The notes below the pieces were generated by a model that did no database searches, was not told where the DNA came from, and was given only the letters and a program-made list of their open reading frames with translations. Below are positions 1 through 5,588 of a stretch of 5,605 bases of DNA, one piece after another. Source of the stretch: Muribaculaceae bacterium (lineage in GTDB: Bacteria > Bacteroidota > Bacteroidia > Bacteroidales > Muribaculaceae). Where the stretch lies: positions 1 to 5,605 of the forward strand of contig JAICZO010000306.1 in assembly GCA_029057255.1 (NCBI GenBank). The letters run 5' to 3'. A program made the position numbers and the translations under genes. Every line of letters begins with the position of its first letter. Within the stretch, counting starts at the first letter, position 1.

Positions 1-1
1 C

Positions 2-166
2 ACCCTCGGCATCACCGAGCAGATCATCTTCCCCGAAATCAACATCGACAACATCAACAAGCTCATGGGCATGAACATCACCTTCGTGACCTCGGCAAAC
101 ACTGATGAAGAAGGTTACGCTCTGCTCAAGAATTTCGGCCTCCCCTTCAAAAACGCTAAAAAATAA
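2..166 (+). CDS. rplE: 50S ribosomal protein L5, C-terminal fragment (5' end outside window)
   Basis: This is the last 54 codons of the gene for ribosomal protein L5, a 5S rRNA-binding protein of the central protuberance of the large subunit that contacts the P-site tRNA and S13. The reading frame is open from base 2 and ends at TAA 164-166. The translation contains the typical L5 end: LGITEQIIFPEI, then a DNINKLMGMNITFVTSA segment, then EEGYALLKNFGLPF and a lysine-rich tail. This matches the conserved C-terminal part of L5, with its GI-EQ-IFPEI motif and the helix that precedes the terminal GLPF. The rest of the gene lies upstream of the window. It is separated by 12 nt from rpsN, which is the normal L5-S14 order of the spc operon. 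Identification rests on these motifs and on synteny and is secure. Confidence 0.96.
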   Translation, partial: TLGITEQIIFPEINIDNINKLMGMNITFVTSANTDEEGYALLKNFGLPFKNAKK

Positions 167-178
167 GTTTATCTCCGT

Positions 179-496
179 ATGGCTAAAGAATCAATGAAAG
201 CCCGCGAGGTCAAGCGTGCACGCTTAGTGGAAAAATACGCTGAGCGCCGCGCGCAGCTCAAGAAAATCGTCAACGCCGGCGTCCAGGACACCGACGAAGC
301 ACGTCAGGCAGCTTACGAAGCTGCTCAGGAGCTGCAGACACTCCCCAAGAACTCGTGCTATATCCGCAAGCACAATCGTTGCTCGATCACCGGTCGTCCC
401 AAAGGATACATGCGCCAGTTCGGCATCTCGCGCATTCAGTTCCGCGAAATGGCCTCCGCAGGCCTCATCCCCGGTGTTAAAAAGGCAAGCTGGTAA
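179..496 (+). CDS. rpsN: 30S ribosomal protein S14, zinc-free type with an extended linker
   Basis: S14 binds the head of the 30S subunit near the decoding region and joins S3, S10 and S19 late in assembly. The 105-residue product begins MAKESMKAREVKRA and ends in the highly conserved block NRCSITGRPKGYMRQFGISR and FREMASAGLIPGVKKASW (about residues 66-105). It has only two cysteines (C60, C68) and no paired CxxC motifs, so it is the zinc-independent (C-minus) form. Between the basic N-terminal helix and LPKN (residues 55-58) lies a charged, alanine-rich linker of about 25 residues. This makes the protein longer than E. coli S14 (101 aa) and, from memory, than Bacteroides S14 (about 99 aa). 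The start ATG follows rplE by 12 nt and has no Shine-Dalgarno sequence. The stop codon sits in the loop of a predicted RNA hairpin (483-516). Confidence 0.97.
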   Translation: MAKESMKAREVKRARLVEKYAERRAQLKKIVNAGVQDTDEARQAAYEAAQELQTLPKNSCYIRKHNRCSITGRPKGYMRQFGISRIQFREMASAGLIPGVKKASW

Positions 497-516
497 TCAC
501 TCTCCCCGGCTTGCCT
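483..516 (+). other. RNA hairpin enclosing the rpsN stop codon
   Basis: Bases 483-493 pair with 506-516 over 11 positions: eight Watson-Crick pairs in a row (AGGCAAGC with GCTTGCCT), one G-U pair, then two G-C pairs. The 12-nt loop 494-505 begins with the TAA stop codon of rpsN. The 5' arm is fixed by the conserved C-terminal residues KASW, but the 3' arm is non-coding, so the complementarity is not forced by the protein. No T-run follows. A competing, shorter pairing is 511-515 with 521-525. Confidence 0.45.
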
Positions 517-531
517 GACCGGCAACCGGTT
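517..531 (+). other. Short hairpin with a 3-nt loop
   Basis: ACCGG (518-522) pairs with CCGGT (526-530) around the loop CAA, closed by a G-U pair 517/531. It lies directly after the rpsN stop-codon hairpin, so the two stems could stack. The same stretch contains a perfect 12-bp palindrome, GCAACCGGTTGC (522-533), which could also read as a protein-binding site in DNA. No function is known. Confidence 0.3.
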
Positions 532-565
532 GCGCTTCAATCCGCCCGTGGCCGATATTAAGCGC
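532..565 (+). other. Third spacer hairpin
   Basis: GCGCTT (532-537) is the exact reverse complement of AAGCGC (560-565). Inside, AAT (539-541) can pair with ATT (557-559) past a bulged C538, and CC (542-543) with GG (550-551). The outer 6-bp stem is clear; the inner pairing is weak. It abuts the previous hairpin with no unpaired base between them. Confidence 0.28.
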
Positions 566-589
566 CGCCGATTAAAGAGAGTATTAAAT

Positions 590-616
590 ATTGTTGGGCA
601 CTCAGGCCCAATCAAT
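590..616 (+). other. Hairpin just upstream of the rpsH start
   Basis: TTGGGC (594-599) pairs perfectly with GCCCAA (606-611) around the 6-nt loop ACTCAG (600-605). A further four pairs (590-593 with 613-616) extend the stem past a single bulged U612, giving 10 pairs. The stem ends 16 nt before the rpsH ATG and is followed by only three U residues, so it does not look like a terminator. Its position suits control of S8 translation, but no resemblance to the S8 site of 16S rRNA could be established by eye. Confidence 0.42.
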
Positions 617-632
617 TTAAACAATCAAACAA

Positions 633-1034
633 ATGACTGATCCCATAGCAGATTATCTCACAAGATTGAGGAACGCTATCAAGGCTAACCACCGCGTGGT
701 GGAAGTGCCTGCCTCAAACTTGAAGAAAGAGATCACCAAGATTCTCTTCGAACAGGGCTATATTCTTAACTACAAGTTTATAGACGGCGAAAACAACGCA
801 CAGGGCACAATCAAGATCGCCCTCAAATATGACCCGCAGGACCGCGTCAACGCCATCAAGGGCCTCAAACGAGTGTCGCGTCCCGGTCTTCGCCAGTACA
901 CAGGCTACAAAGACATGCCCCGCGTCCTCAACGGCCTCGGCATCGCCATCCTGTCTACTTCAAAAGGCGTCATGACTAACAAGAAAGCAGCCGACCTCAA
1001 GATCGGCGGTGAAGTTCTTTGCTACGTATATTAA
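633..1034 (+). CDS. rpsH: 30S ribosomal protein S8
   Basis: S8 is a primary 16S rRNA-binding protein of the 30S platform, binding the helix 20-22 region of the central domain. In E. coli it is also the translational repressor of the spc operon. The 133-residue product starts TDPIADYLTRLRNA, the conserved S8 N-terminus. It ends with the rRNA-binding signature GLGIAILSTSKGVMT (about residues 101-115), followed by a GGEVLCYVY-type end. Length is normal for the family. The start is the first ATG of the frame and has an A-rich leader (ttaaacaatcaaacaa) with no Shine-Dalgarno sequence. It is preceded by the long structured spacer and followed after 22 nt by rplF. Identification is secure; autoregulation in this organism is not shown by the sequence. 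Confidence 0.98.
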   Translation: MTDPIADYLTRLRNAIKANHRVVEVPASNLKKEITKILFEQGYILNYKFIDGENNAQGTIKIALKYDPQDRVNAIKGLKRVSRPGLRQYTGYKDMPRVLNGLGIAILSTSKGVMTNKKAADLKIGGEVLCYVY

Positions 1035-1056
1035 TCAACCAATAACTTAGAACACT

Positions 1057-1617
1057 ATGTCAAGAATAGGTAAAGCTCCCATCGCAATCCCCGCAGGAGT
1101 CACAGTGACGGTTGATGAGAAGAACAACGTCGTGACCGTCAAAGGCAAATACGGTGAACTCACACAGAAGGTACATCCCGACCTCAAGGTGACCGTAGAA
1201 GACAACACTGTGCACATCACCCGTCCCAGCGACGACCGCGAACACCGTGCCCAGCACGGCCTGTTCCGTGCCCTCATCCACAACATGGTTGAAGGCGTGC
1301 ACCAGCGCTACCGTAAAGAAATGGAGCTCGTCGGCGTCGGCTACCGTGCAGCCGCTACAGGCCAGGTACTCGAACTCTCGCTCGGCTACTCCCACGCTAT
1401 ATATCTCAAGCTTCCCCCCGAAGTGGCTGTGGAAGCCAAGTCGGAGCGTAACAAAAACCCGCTCATCATCCTCGAGAGCCAGGACAAGCAGCTCCTCGGC
1501 CAGGTGTGCGCAAAGATACGCTCATTCCGCAAGCCCGAACCCTACAAGGGCAAAGGTATTAAGTTTGTCGGCGAAATCATTCGTCGCAAGTCCGGCAAGA
1601 AGGCCGGTGCCAAATAA
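1057..1617 (+). CDS. rplF: 50S ribosomal protein L6
   Basis: L6 binds 23S rRNA (domain VI, sarcin-ricin loop region) near the GTPase-associated centre of the large subunit. The 186-residue product opens with the conserved MSRIGKAPIAIPAGV. It has two tandem L6 folds, roughly residues 1-80 and 90-170. The second carries the family signature PEPYKGKGIKF (about 160-170), and a basic tail KSGKKAGAK follows. The intervening ELVGVGYRAA and LGYSH motifs are also typical. The start ATG lies 22 nt after rpsH and has an A-rich leader (ccaataacttagaacact). It is followed after 17 nt by rplR. Nothing is odd about length or composition. Confidence 0.98.
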   Translation: MSRIGKAPIAIPAGVTVTVDEKNNVVTVKGKYGELTQKVHPDLKVTVEDNTVHITRPSDDREHRAQHGLFRALIHNMVEGVHQRYRKEMELVGVGYRAAATGQVLELSLGYSHAIYLKLPPEVAVEAKSERNKNPLIILESQDKQLLGQVCAKIRSFRKPEPYKGKGIKFVGEIIRRKSGKKAGAK

Positions 1618-1634
1618 TCATTAAGCCCACAGTC

Positions 1635-1979
1635 ATGATTTCAAAGATAGAAAGAAGAAATAAAATCAAGACGCGCATCCGTGGCAAAATCTCCGGCACC
1701 GCCGAGCGTCCCCGCATGACCGTCTTCCGCTCTAACAAGCAGATCTACGTTCAGCTCATCGACGACCTGGCAGGCCGCACACTCTGCGCCACCTCGTCGA
1801 AGGGTATCGATCAGAAAGCCACCAAGTGCGAGATTGCTGCCATGGTAGGCACCGCAATCGCAGCCAAGGCTCTCGAAGCCGGCATCACCGAAGTAGTTTT
1901 CGACCGTAACGGATACCTCTTCCACGGTCGTGTTAAATCCCTTGCTGATGCTGCCCGCAGCGCCGGCCTCAAATTCTGA
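1635..1979 (+). CDS. rplR: 50S ribosomal protein L18
   Basis: L18 binds 5S rRNA together with L5 and anchors it in the central protuberance of the large subunit. The 114-residue product has the basic N-terminal arm (SKIERRNKIKTRIRGKI) and the conserved core RPRMTVFRSNKQIYVQLIDD (about residues 25-44). Its C-terminal segment is VVFDRNGYLFHGRVKSLADAARSAGLKF (87-114), the typical L18 end. The length matches what I recall for Bacteroidales L18. Both flanking spacers are short (17 and 8 nt), consistent with translational coupling. The stop is TGA (1977-1979), where most genes in the window use TAA. Confidence 0.98.
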   Translation: MISKIERRNKIKTRIRGKISGTAERPRMTVFRSNKQIYVQLIDDLAGRTLCATSSKGIDQKATKCEIAAMVGTAIAAKALEAGITEVVFDRNGYLFHGRVKSLADAARSAGLKF

Positions 1980-1987
1980 TAAAAACT

Positions 1988-2506
1988 ATGGCTAAAAGAA
2001 ACAACAGAGTAAAATCGACCGGCGATCTCGAACTCAAGGACCGTCTGGTGGCCATCAACCGCGTTACCAAAGTAACCAAGGGTGGCCGTACGTTCACCTT
2101 TGCCGCCATTGTCGTTGTCGGTAACGAAGACGGCATCGTAGGCTGGGGCCTCGGCAAAGCCAACGAAGTACAGGCTGCCATCGCCAAGGGCGTTGAAGCA
2201 GCTAAAAAGAACCTTATCCGCGTGCCCGTTCACAAAGGTACTATCCCCCACGAGCAGGTTGCAAAGTTCGGTGGTTCGCGCATCATCCTCAAGCCCGCTT
2301 CGCACGGTACCGGTGTAAAGGCCGGTGGTGCTATGCGTGCCGTTCTTGAGAGCGTCGGCATCACTGACGTCCTCGCCAAGAGCAAGGGCTCGTCGAACCC
2401 CCACAACCTCGTCAAGGCTACTATCGCAGCCCTCGACGAAATGCGTTCGCCCGCCATCGTGGCTCAGAACCGCGGCATTTCAGTAGAGCAAGTGTTCAAA
2501 GGCTAA
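1988..2506 (+). CDS. rpsE: 30S ribosomal protein S5
   Basis: S5 sits on the solvent side of the 30S subunit near helix 34 and the mRNA entrance and affects decoding accuracy and spectinomycin sensitivity. The 172-residue product has the N-terminal double-stranded-RNA-binding domain (about residues 16-80: LKDRLVAINRVTKVTKGGRT, then GWGLGKANEV). Its C-terminal domain carries GGSRIILKPASHGTGVKAGGAMRAVLE and AKSKGSSNPHNLVKAT. The loop VTKVTKGGR (about 26-34) is the place where spectinomycin-resistance changes map in E. coli; it looks intact here, with no deletion. Length is normal. The gene starts 8 nt after rplR and is followed by rpmD after 20 nt. Confidence 0.98.
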   Translation: MAKRNNRVKSTGDLELKDRLVAINRVTKVTKGGRTFTFAAIVVVGNEDGIVGWGLGKANEVQAAIAKGVEAAKKNLIRVPVHKGTIPHEQVAKFGGSRIILKPASHGTGVKAGGAMRAVLESVGITDVLAKSKGSSNPHNLVKATIAALDEMRSPAIVAQNRGISVEQVFKG

Positions 2507-2526
2507 TTTTTAAGAAAGCACTTACA

Positions 2527-2706
2527 ATGGCACAGATCAAAATCACACAGATAAAGAGCCGCATCAACTGCCCGGCGGTGCAGAAACGCACCCTCGACGC
2601 CCTCGGCCTCAAGAAAATGTATCACACGGTTGTCAAGGAAGACACACCCTCTGTGATGGGTATGGTTAACAAAGTTCGTCACCTCGTTGAAGTGACCAAC
2701 GCTTAA
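2527..2706 (+). CDS. rpmD: 50S ribosomal protein L30 (59 aa)
   Basis: This short gene encodes a 59-residue protein beginning MAQIKITQIKSRINCP and ending in RHLVEVTNA, with TAA at 2704-2706. L30 is a small 23S rRNA-binding protein of the large subunit. The family pattern is clear: a basic beta strand (IKITQIKSRI), a helix with KRTLDALGLKKMYHTV (about 20-35), a DTPSVMGMVNKV segment (39-50), and a final strand HLVEV. Length is typical (55-60 aa). Position between rpsE and rplO is the canonical spc-operon place. The ATG follows an A-rich leader (aagaaagcacttaca) with no Shine-Dalgarno sequence. Confidence 0.97.
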   Translation: MAQIKITQIKSRINCPAVQKRTLDALGLKKMYHTVVKEDTPSVMGMVNKVRHLVEVTNA

Positions 2707-2720
2707 AAACAGACACGACA

Positions 2721-3167
2721 ATGAACTTAAGCAATTTACAACCCGCTCCCGGCTCAGTAAAGCGTAACACCCGTATCGGCCGTGGACCCGGCTCAGGCAA
2801 AGGCGGCACATCGACCCGCGGTCACAAGGGTGCCAAATCGCGTTCGGGCTACAGCCGTAAGATCGGCTTCGAAGGCGGTCAGATGCCCCTCCAGCGCCGT
2901 CTCCCCAAATTCGGCTTCAAGAACATCAACCGCGTTGAGTACAAAGCCATCAACCTCGACCTCATCGCCGCTCTGGCAGAAGCACGCAATCTTCAGAAGG
3001 TCGGTGTTGAAGAGCTCCGCGAAGCAGGCTACCTGCGCCGCGGCCAGCTGGTGAAAATCCTCGCCAACGGCAATGTAAACAGCGCGATCACTGTTGAAGC
3101 CAACGCCTTCTCCGCTGCTGCAAAGGCTGCTATCGAAGCCGCCGGCGGAACAGCTCAAACAGTTTAA
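2721..3167 (+). CDS. rplO: 50S ribosomal protein L15
   Basis: L15 is an assembly protein of the large subunit that threads a long basic N-terminal extension into 23S rRNA. The 148-residue product has that extension, rich in glycine and basic residues: RIGRGPGSGKGGTSTRGHKG (about 18-37), then GFEGGQMPLQRRLPKFGF (49-66). The compact C-terminal domain carries the signature VEANAFSAAAKAAIEAAGG (125-143). Length matches the family. It follows rpmD by 14 nt and its stop lies only 3 nt before secY, so translation of secY is probably coupled to it. Confidence 0.98.
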   Translation: MNLSNLQPAPGSVKRNTRIGRGPGSGKGGTSTRGHKGAKSRSGYSRKIGFEGGQMPLQRRLPKFGFKNINRVEYKAINLDLIAALAEARNLQKVGVEELREAGYLRRGQLVKILANGNVNSAITVEANAFSAAAKAAIEAAGGTAQTV

Positions 3168-3170
3168 CTT

Positions 3171-4520
3171 ATGAGATTAATCGAAACCTTTAAAAATATC
3201 TGGACTATCCAGGAGCTCCGCCAGCGACTCCTCATAACCCTCCTGTTGGTATTCATTTACCGACTGGGGTGTTATGTGGTGCTGCCCGGCATCTCTCCCT
3301 CTGACATCGACGCCCTTGCCAACTTCACCAACAAGAGCGGTCTGATGCAGCTCCTCGATATGTTCTCGGGAGGTGCCTTCTCTCAGGCATCAATCTTCGC
3401 ACTCGGCATCATGCCCTATATCACGGCATCGATCGTGATACAGCTGTGCGGTATGATTCTGCCCTCCTTCCAGAAGATGCAGCGCGAGGGAGAAAGCGGT
3501 CGTCAGAAGATGAACCAGTACACCCGCTATCTCACAGTGCTCATCCTCTTCCTCCAGGCTCCCGCCTACCTTGTCAACCTCCAGGTTCAGGTCAACGGCG
3601 CAGCCAACGGAAGCACACTCCAGCTCGGTTTCTGGACCGTAGCCTATCTGACGGTAATCCTCGCCGCAGGCTCCATGTTCATCATGTGGCTCGGTGAGCG
3701 CATCACCGACCGCGGTATCGGCAACGGTATCTCATTCATCATCTTGGTAGGTATCATCGCGCGCCTCCCGGGAGCCCTCTACTATGAATTCATCAGCCGT
3801 CTTCCCGGTGCCTCCGGCAGCCAGGGCGGTCTCGTGATGTTCATCGTCGAGGTAGTCCTCCTCTTCGCTGTGACAGTCGGCGCCGTTCTGCTGGTGCAGG
3901 GTACACGCAAAGTGCCCGTGCAGTATGCAAAGCGCATCGTCGGCAACCGTCAGTATGGCGGCGCACGTCAGTACATCCCCCTGAAGGTAAATGCAGCAGG
4001 CGTAATGCCTATCATCTTCGCCCAGGCCATCATGTTCATCCCCATGACACTTGCCGGCTTCCGCGGAGGCGATAGCGGCTTCCTGCACGCCTTCACCGAC
4101 ATCAACAGCTTCTGGTACAACTTTGTCTTCTTCGTCCTCATTGTAGCCTTCACATACTTCTACACCGCCATCACAGTGCGTCCCACTCAGATGGCCGAAG
4201 ACATGAAGCGCAACAACGGATTCATTCCCGGTGTCAAGCCCGGTAAGAAGACAGCCGAGTATCTCGACGCCATCATGTCGCGCATCACACTCCCCGGTTC
4301 AATCTTCCTCGGTATCGTAGCCATCCTCCCTGCCTTCGCACGCTTCTTCGGCATCAGCCAGAACTTCGCGCAGTTCTTCGGCGGCACATCGCTGCTGATT
4401 ATGGTAGGCGTAGTGCTCGACACCCTCCAGCAGATCGAATCGCACCTTATGATGCACCACTATGACGGACTTATGAAAGAAGGTAAAATCAAGGGCCGCA
4501 CCACCGGTCAGGCTTATTGA
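3171..4520 (+). CDS. secY: Preprotein translocase channel subunit SecY
   Basis: SecY is the polytopic pore of the SecYEG translocon in the inner membrane, moving unfolded preproteins with SecA and inserting membrane proteins with ribosomes. The 449-residue product shows about ten hydrophobic segments: near 20-38, 73-97, 120-140, 155-174, 186-203, 221-242, 275-297, 315-335, 372-391 and 400-418. Family signatures are ASIFALGIMPYITASIVIQL (73-92, TM2b) and GERITDRGIGNGISF (175-189). The cytoplasmic loop C4 carries TRKVPVQYAKR (245-255) and loop C5 carries GFIPGVKPGKKTAEYLD (350-366). In C5, K356 occupies the place of E. coli Arg357, a residue needed for SecA-driven transport. The start ATG is 3 nt after the rplO stop, and the gene is complete. 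secE and secG are not in this window. Confidence 0.98.
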   Translation: MRLIETFKNIWTIQELRQRLLITLLLVFIYRLGCYVVLPGISPSDIDALANFTNKSGLMQLLDMFSGGAFSQASIFALGIMPYITASIVIQLCGMILPSFQKMQREGESGRQKMNQYTRYLTVLILFLQAPAYLVNLQVQVNGAANGSTLQLGFWTVAYLTVILAAGSMFIMWLGERITDRGIGNGISFIILVGIIARLPGALYYEFISRLPGASGSQGGLVMFIVEVVLLFAVTVGAVLLVQGTRKVPVQYAKRIVGNRQYGGARQYIPLKVNAAGVMPIIFAQAIMFIPMTLAGFRGGDSGFLHAFTDINSFWYNFVFFVLIVAFTYFYTAITVRPTQMAEDMKRNNGFIPGVKPGKKTAEYLDAIMSRITLPGSIFLGIVAILPAFARFFGISQNFAQFFGGTSLLIMVGVVLDTLQQIESHLMMHHYDGLMKEGKIKGRTTGQAY

Positions 4521-4540
4521 TCCTTCAGTCCTACCAACAT

Positions 4541-4565
4541 AATCATTCGAATTACTTAAATGATT
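4541..4565 (+). repeat. Inverted repeat spanning the map start codon
   Basis: AATCATT (4541-4547) is the exact reverse complement of AATGATT (4559-4565), with an 11-nt loop between. The map ATG (4560-4562) lies inside the 3' arm, so a hairpin would cover the start codon. The stem has a single G-C pair and would be weak on its own, and it could be chance in this A/T-rich spacer. Confidence 0.25.
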
Positions 4566-5342
4566 TATCTCAAGACTCCGGAAGAAATCGAGACCATGCG
4601 GGCAGCCACGACCCTCGTGTCGCAGACGCTCGGTGAAGTGGCCCGATGGATTCAGCCCGGTGTAACCACACGCAAGCTCGACACCATTGCCCGTGAATTC
4701 ATCATGGACAATGGTGGCAAGCCTGCCTGCCTGGGCTACGAAGGCTTCCCCGGAACGCTCTGCATTGAAGTAAACGAAACCATCGTTCACGGATTCCCGA
4801 GTGACCGCGTCCTTGTCGACGGCGACATCGTCGGCATCGACACCGTGGTCGAGAAAGACGGCTTCATGGGCGACAGCTGCTACACATTCGCTGTCGGCAC
4901 AATCTCGCCCGAGAAGATGGCTCTCTGCCGCACCACCCGCGAGGCTCTCTACGTCGGCATCGAGGCTGCAAAGCCCGGTGCTCGCATCGGCGACATCGCC
5001 AATGCCGTGCAGACCTACTGCGAGCGACGCAACTACTCGATCGTGCGCGAGATGTGCGGCCACGGCATCGGCCGCAAAATGCACGAGGCACCCGAAGTGC
5101 CCAACTACGGACGCCGCGGCATCGGCCCCCGTCTGCAGAACGGCATGTGCATCTGCATCGAACCTATGGTCAACATGGGCAGCCGCAACATCGTCATCGA
5201 GGCCGACGGCTGGCAGTGCCGCACCCGCGACCGCAAACCCTCGGCACACTACGAGCACACCCTCTGCGTGCTCGACGACAAAGTGGAAGTGATGACAACC
5301 TTCGATTACATCCACGATGCGATAACAGATAAATTTATTTAA
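4560..5342 (+). CDS. map: Type I methionine aminopeptidase
   Basis: This cytosolic metallo-enzyme removes the initiator methionine from new proteins when the second residue is small. The 260-residue product has the whole pita-bread fold of the bacterial type Ia enzyme, without an N-terminal extension. By comparison with E. coli MetAP, the metal ligands are D94, D105, H168, E201 and E232, in the motifs GIDTVV, MGDS, GHGIG, IEPM and YEHT. The catalytic histidines are H77 (IVHGFP) and H175 (MHE). The substrate-pocket residues Y60, C68 and W218 are kept; F63 and M174 stand where E. coli has Tyr65 and Phe177. It contains ten cysteines. It follows secY by 39 nt, with no adk between, and precedes infA by 10 nt. 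The start ATG is the first of the frame. Confidence 0.97.
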   Translation: MIYLKTPEEIETMRAATTLVSQTLGEVARWIQPGVTTRKLDTIAREFIMDNGGKPACLGYEGFPGTLCIEVNETIVHGFPSDRVLVDGDIVGIDTVVEKDGFMGDSCYTFAVGTISPEKMALCRTTREALYVGIEAAKPGARIGDIANAVQTYCERRNYSIVREMCGHGIGRKMHEAPEVPNYGRRGIGPRLQNGMCICIEPMVNMGSRNIVIEADGWQCRTRDRKPSAHYEHTLCVLDDKVEVMTTFDYIHDAITDKFI

Positions 5343-5352
5343 ACAATCATCT

Positions 5353-5571
5353 ATGGCAAAACAATCAGCAATCGAACAGGACGGGACAATCGTCGAGGCT
5401 CTGAGCAACGCAATGTTCCGCGTGGAGCTCGAGAACGGCCACGAAATCACCGCACACATCTCCGGCAAAATGAGAATGCACTACATCAAGATTCTCCCCG
5501 GCGACAAAGTGCGTGTCGAGATGTCGCCCTATGACCTGTCCAAAGGACGTATTGCTTTCCGCTATAAATAA
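5353..5571 (+). CDS. infA: Translation initiation factor IF-1
   Basis: IF-1 is an essential single-domain OB-fold (S1-like) protein that binds the A site of the 30S subunit and helps IF-2 and IF-3 during initiation. The 72-residue product has the standard length and near-invariant core: MFRVELENGHEITAHISGKMR (about 21-41), then ILPGDKVRVEMSPYDLSKGRI (47-67) and FRYK at the end. It starts 10 nt after the map stop and is followed by rpmJ, the usual map-infA-rpmJ order. The leader (ttaaacaatcatct) is A-rich with no Shine-Dalgarno sequence and shares a 13-nt string with the rpsH leader. Confidence 0.98.
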   Translation: MAKQSAIEQDGTIVEALSNAMFRVELENGHEITAHISGKMRMHYIKILPGDKVRVEMSPYDLSKGRIAFRYK

Positions 5572-5588
5572 TCGAAACACTAAAAGAT

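Larger units (their letters stand above)
497..632 (+). promoter_or_regulatory. Structured rpsN-rpsH spacer, candidate cis-acting RNA
   Basis: This is the only long gap in the cluster: 136 nt, against 3-39 nt for the other spacers. It has no ATG and no supportable ORF on the + strand. By eye the transcript can be tiled with hairpins at 483-516, 517-531, 532-565 and 590-616, separated by an A/U-rich linker (566-589) and followed by an A-rich leader (617-632) that leads into the rpsH start. There is no U-tract after any stem, so these are not intrinsic terminators. A role in autoregulation by S8 or S14, in mRNA processing, or in preventing read-through coupling are all possible. In E. coli, S8 represses the spc operon through a site near the rplX-rplE junction, which would lie upstream of this window. 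The function is inference; only the complementarity is seen. Confidence 0.4.

Noticed and set aside
589..596. Bacteroidetes-type -7 promoter box (TATTGTTG, one mismatch to TAnnTTTG) before rpsH
   Set aside because: No TTTG -33 element is found about 20 nt upstream (that stretch is GC-rich), and the bases lie in a predicted stem. Internal promoter not supported.
436..624. 62-codon minus-strand frame over the rpsN-rpsH spacer
   Set aside because: It partly overlaps rpsN antisense, has no recognisable motif, and the spacer is better described by its RNA pairing.
1811..2404. 197-codon minus-strand frame across rplR and rpsE
   Set aside because: It is antisense to two conserved ribosomal genes and shows no family motif.
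2506..2511. Run of five T after rpsE as a possible terminator
   Set aside because: No GC-rich hairpin precedes it, and rpmD starts 20 nt after rpsE on the same strand.
4521..4559. Missing adk between secY and map as a deletion
   Set aside because: Adenylate kinase is found there in Bacillus-type clusters; from memory, Bacteroidales normally have secY directly followed by map, and no remnant of adk is visible.
4801..5292. 163-codon frame on the plus strand inside map
   Set aside because: It is out of frame with the confirmed methionine aminopeptidase. Its Ser/Ala/Thr/Arg-rich product is a shadow of codon bias.
4299..5468. 389-codon open frame on the minus strand across secY, map and infA
   Set aside because: It lies antisense to three clearly identified genes. 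Its translation has no recognisable domain and is rich in His, Ala, Asp and Val, as expected from the reverse complement of GC-biased codons.
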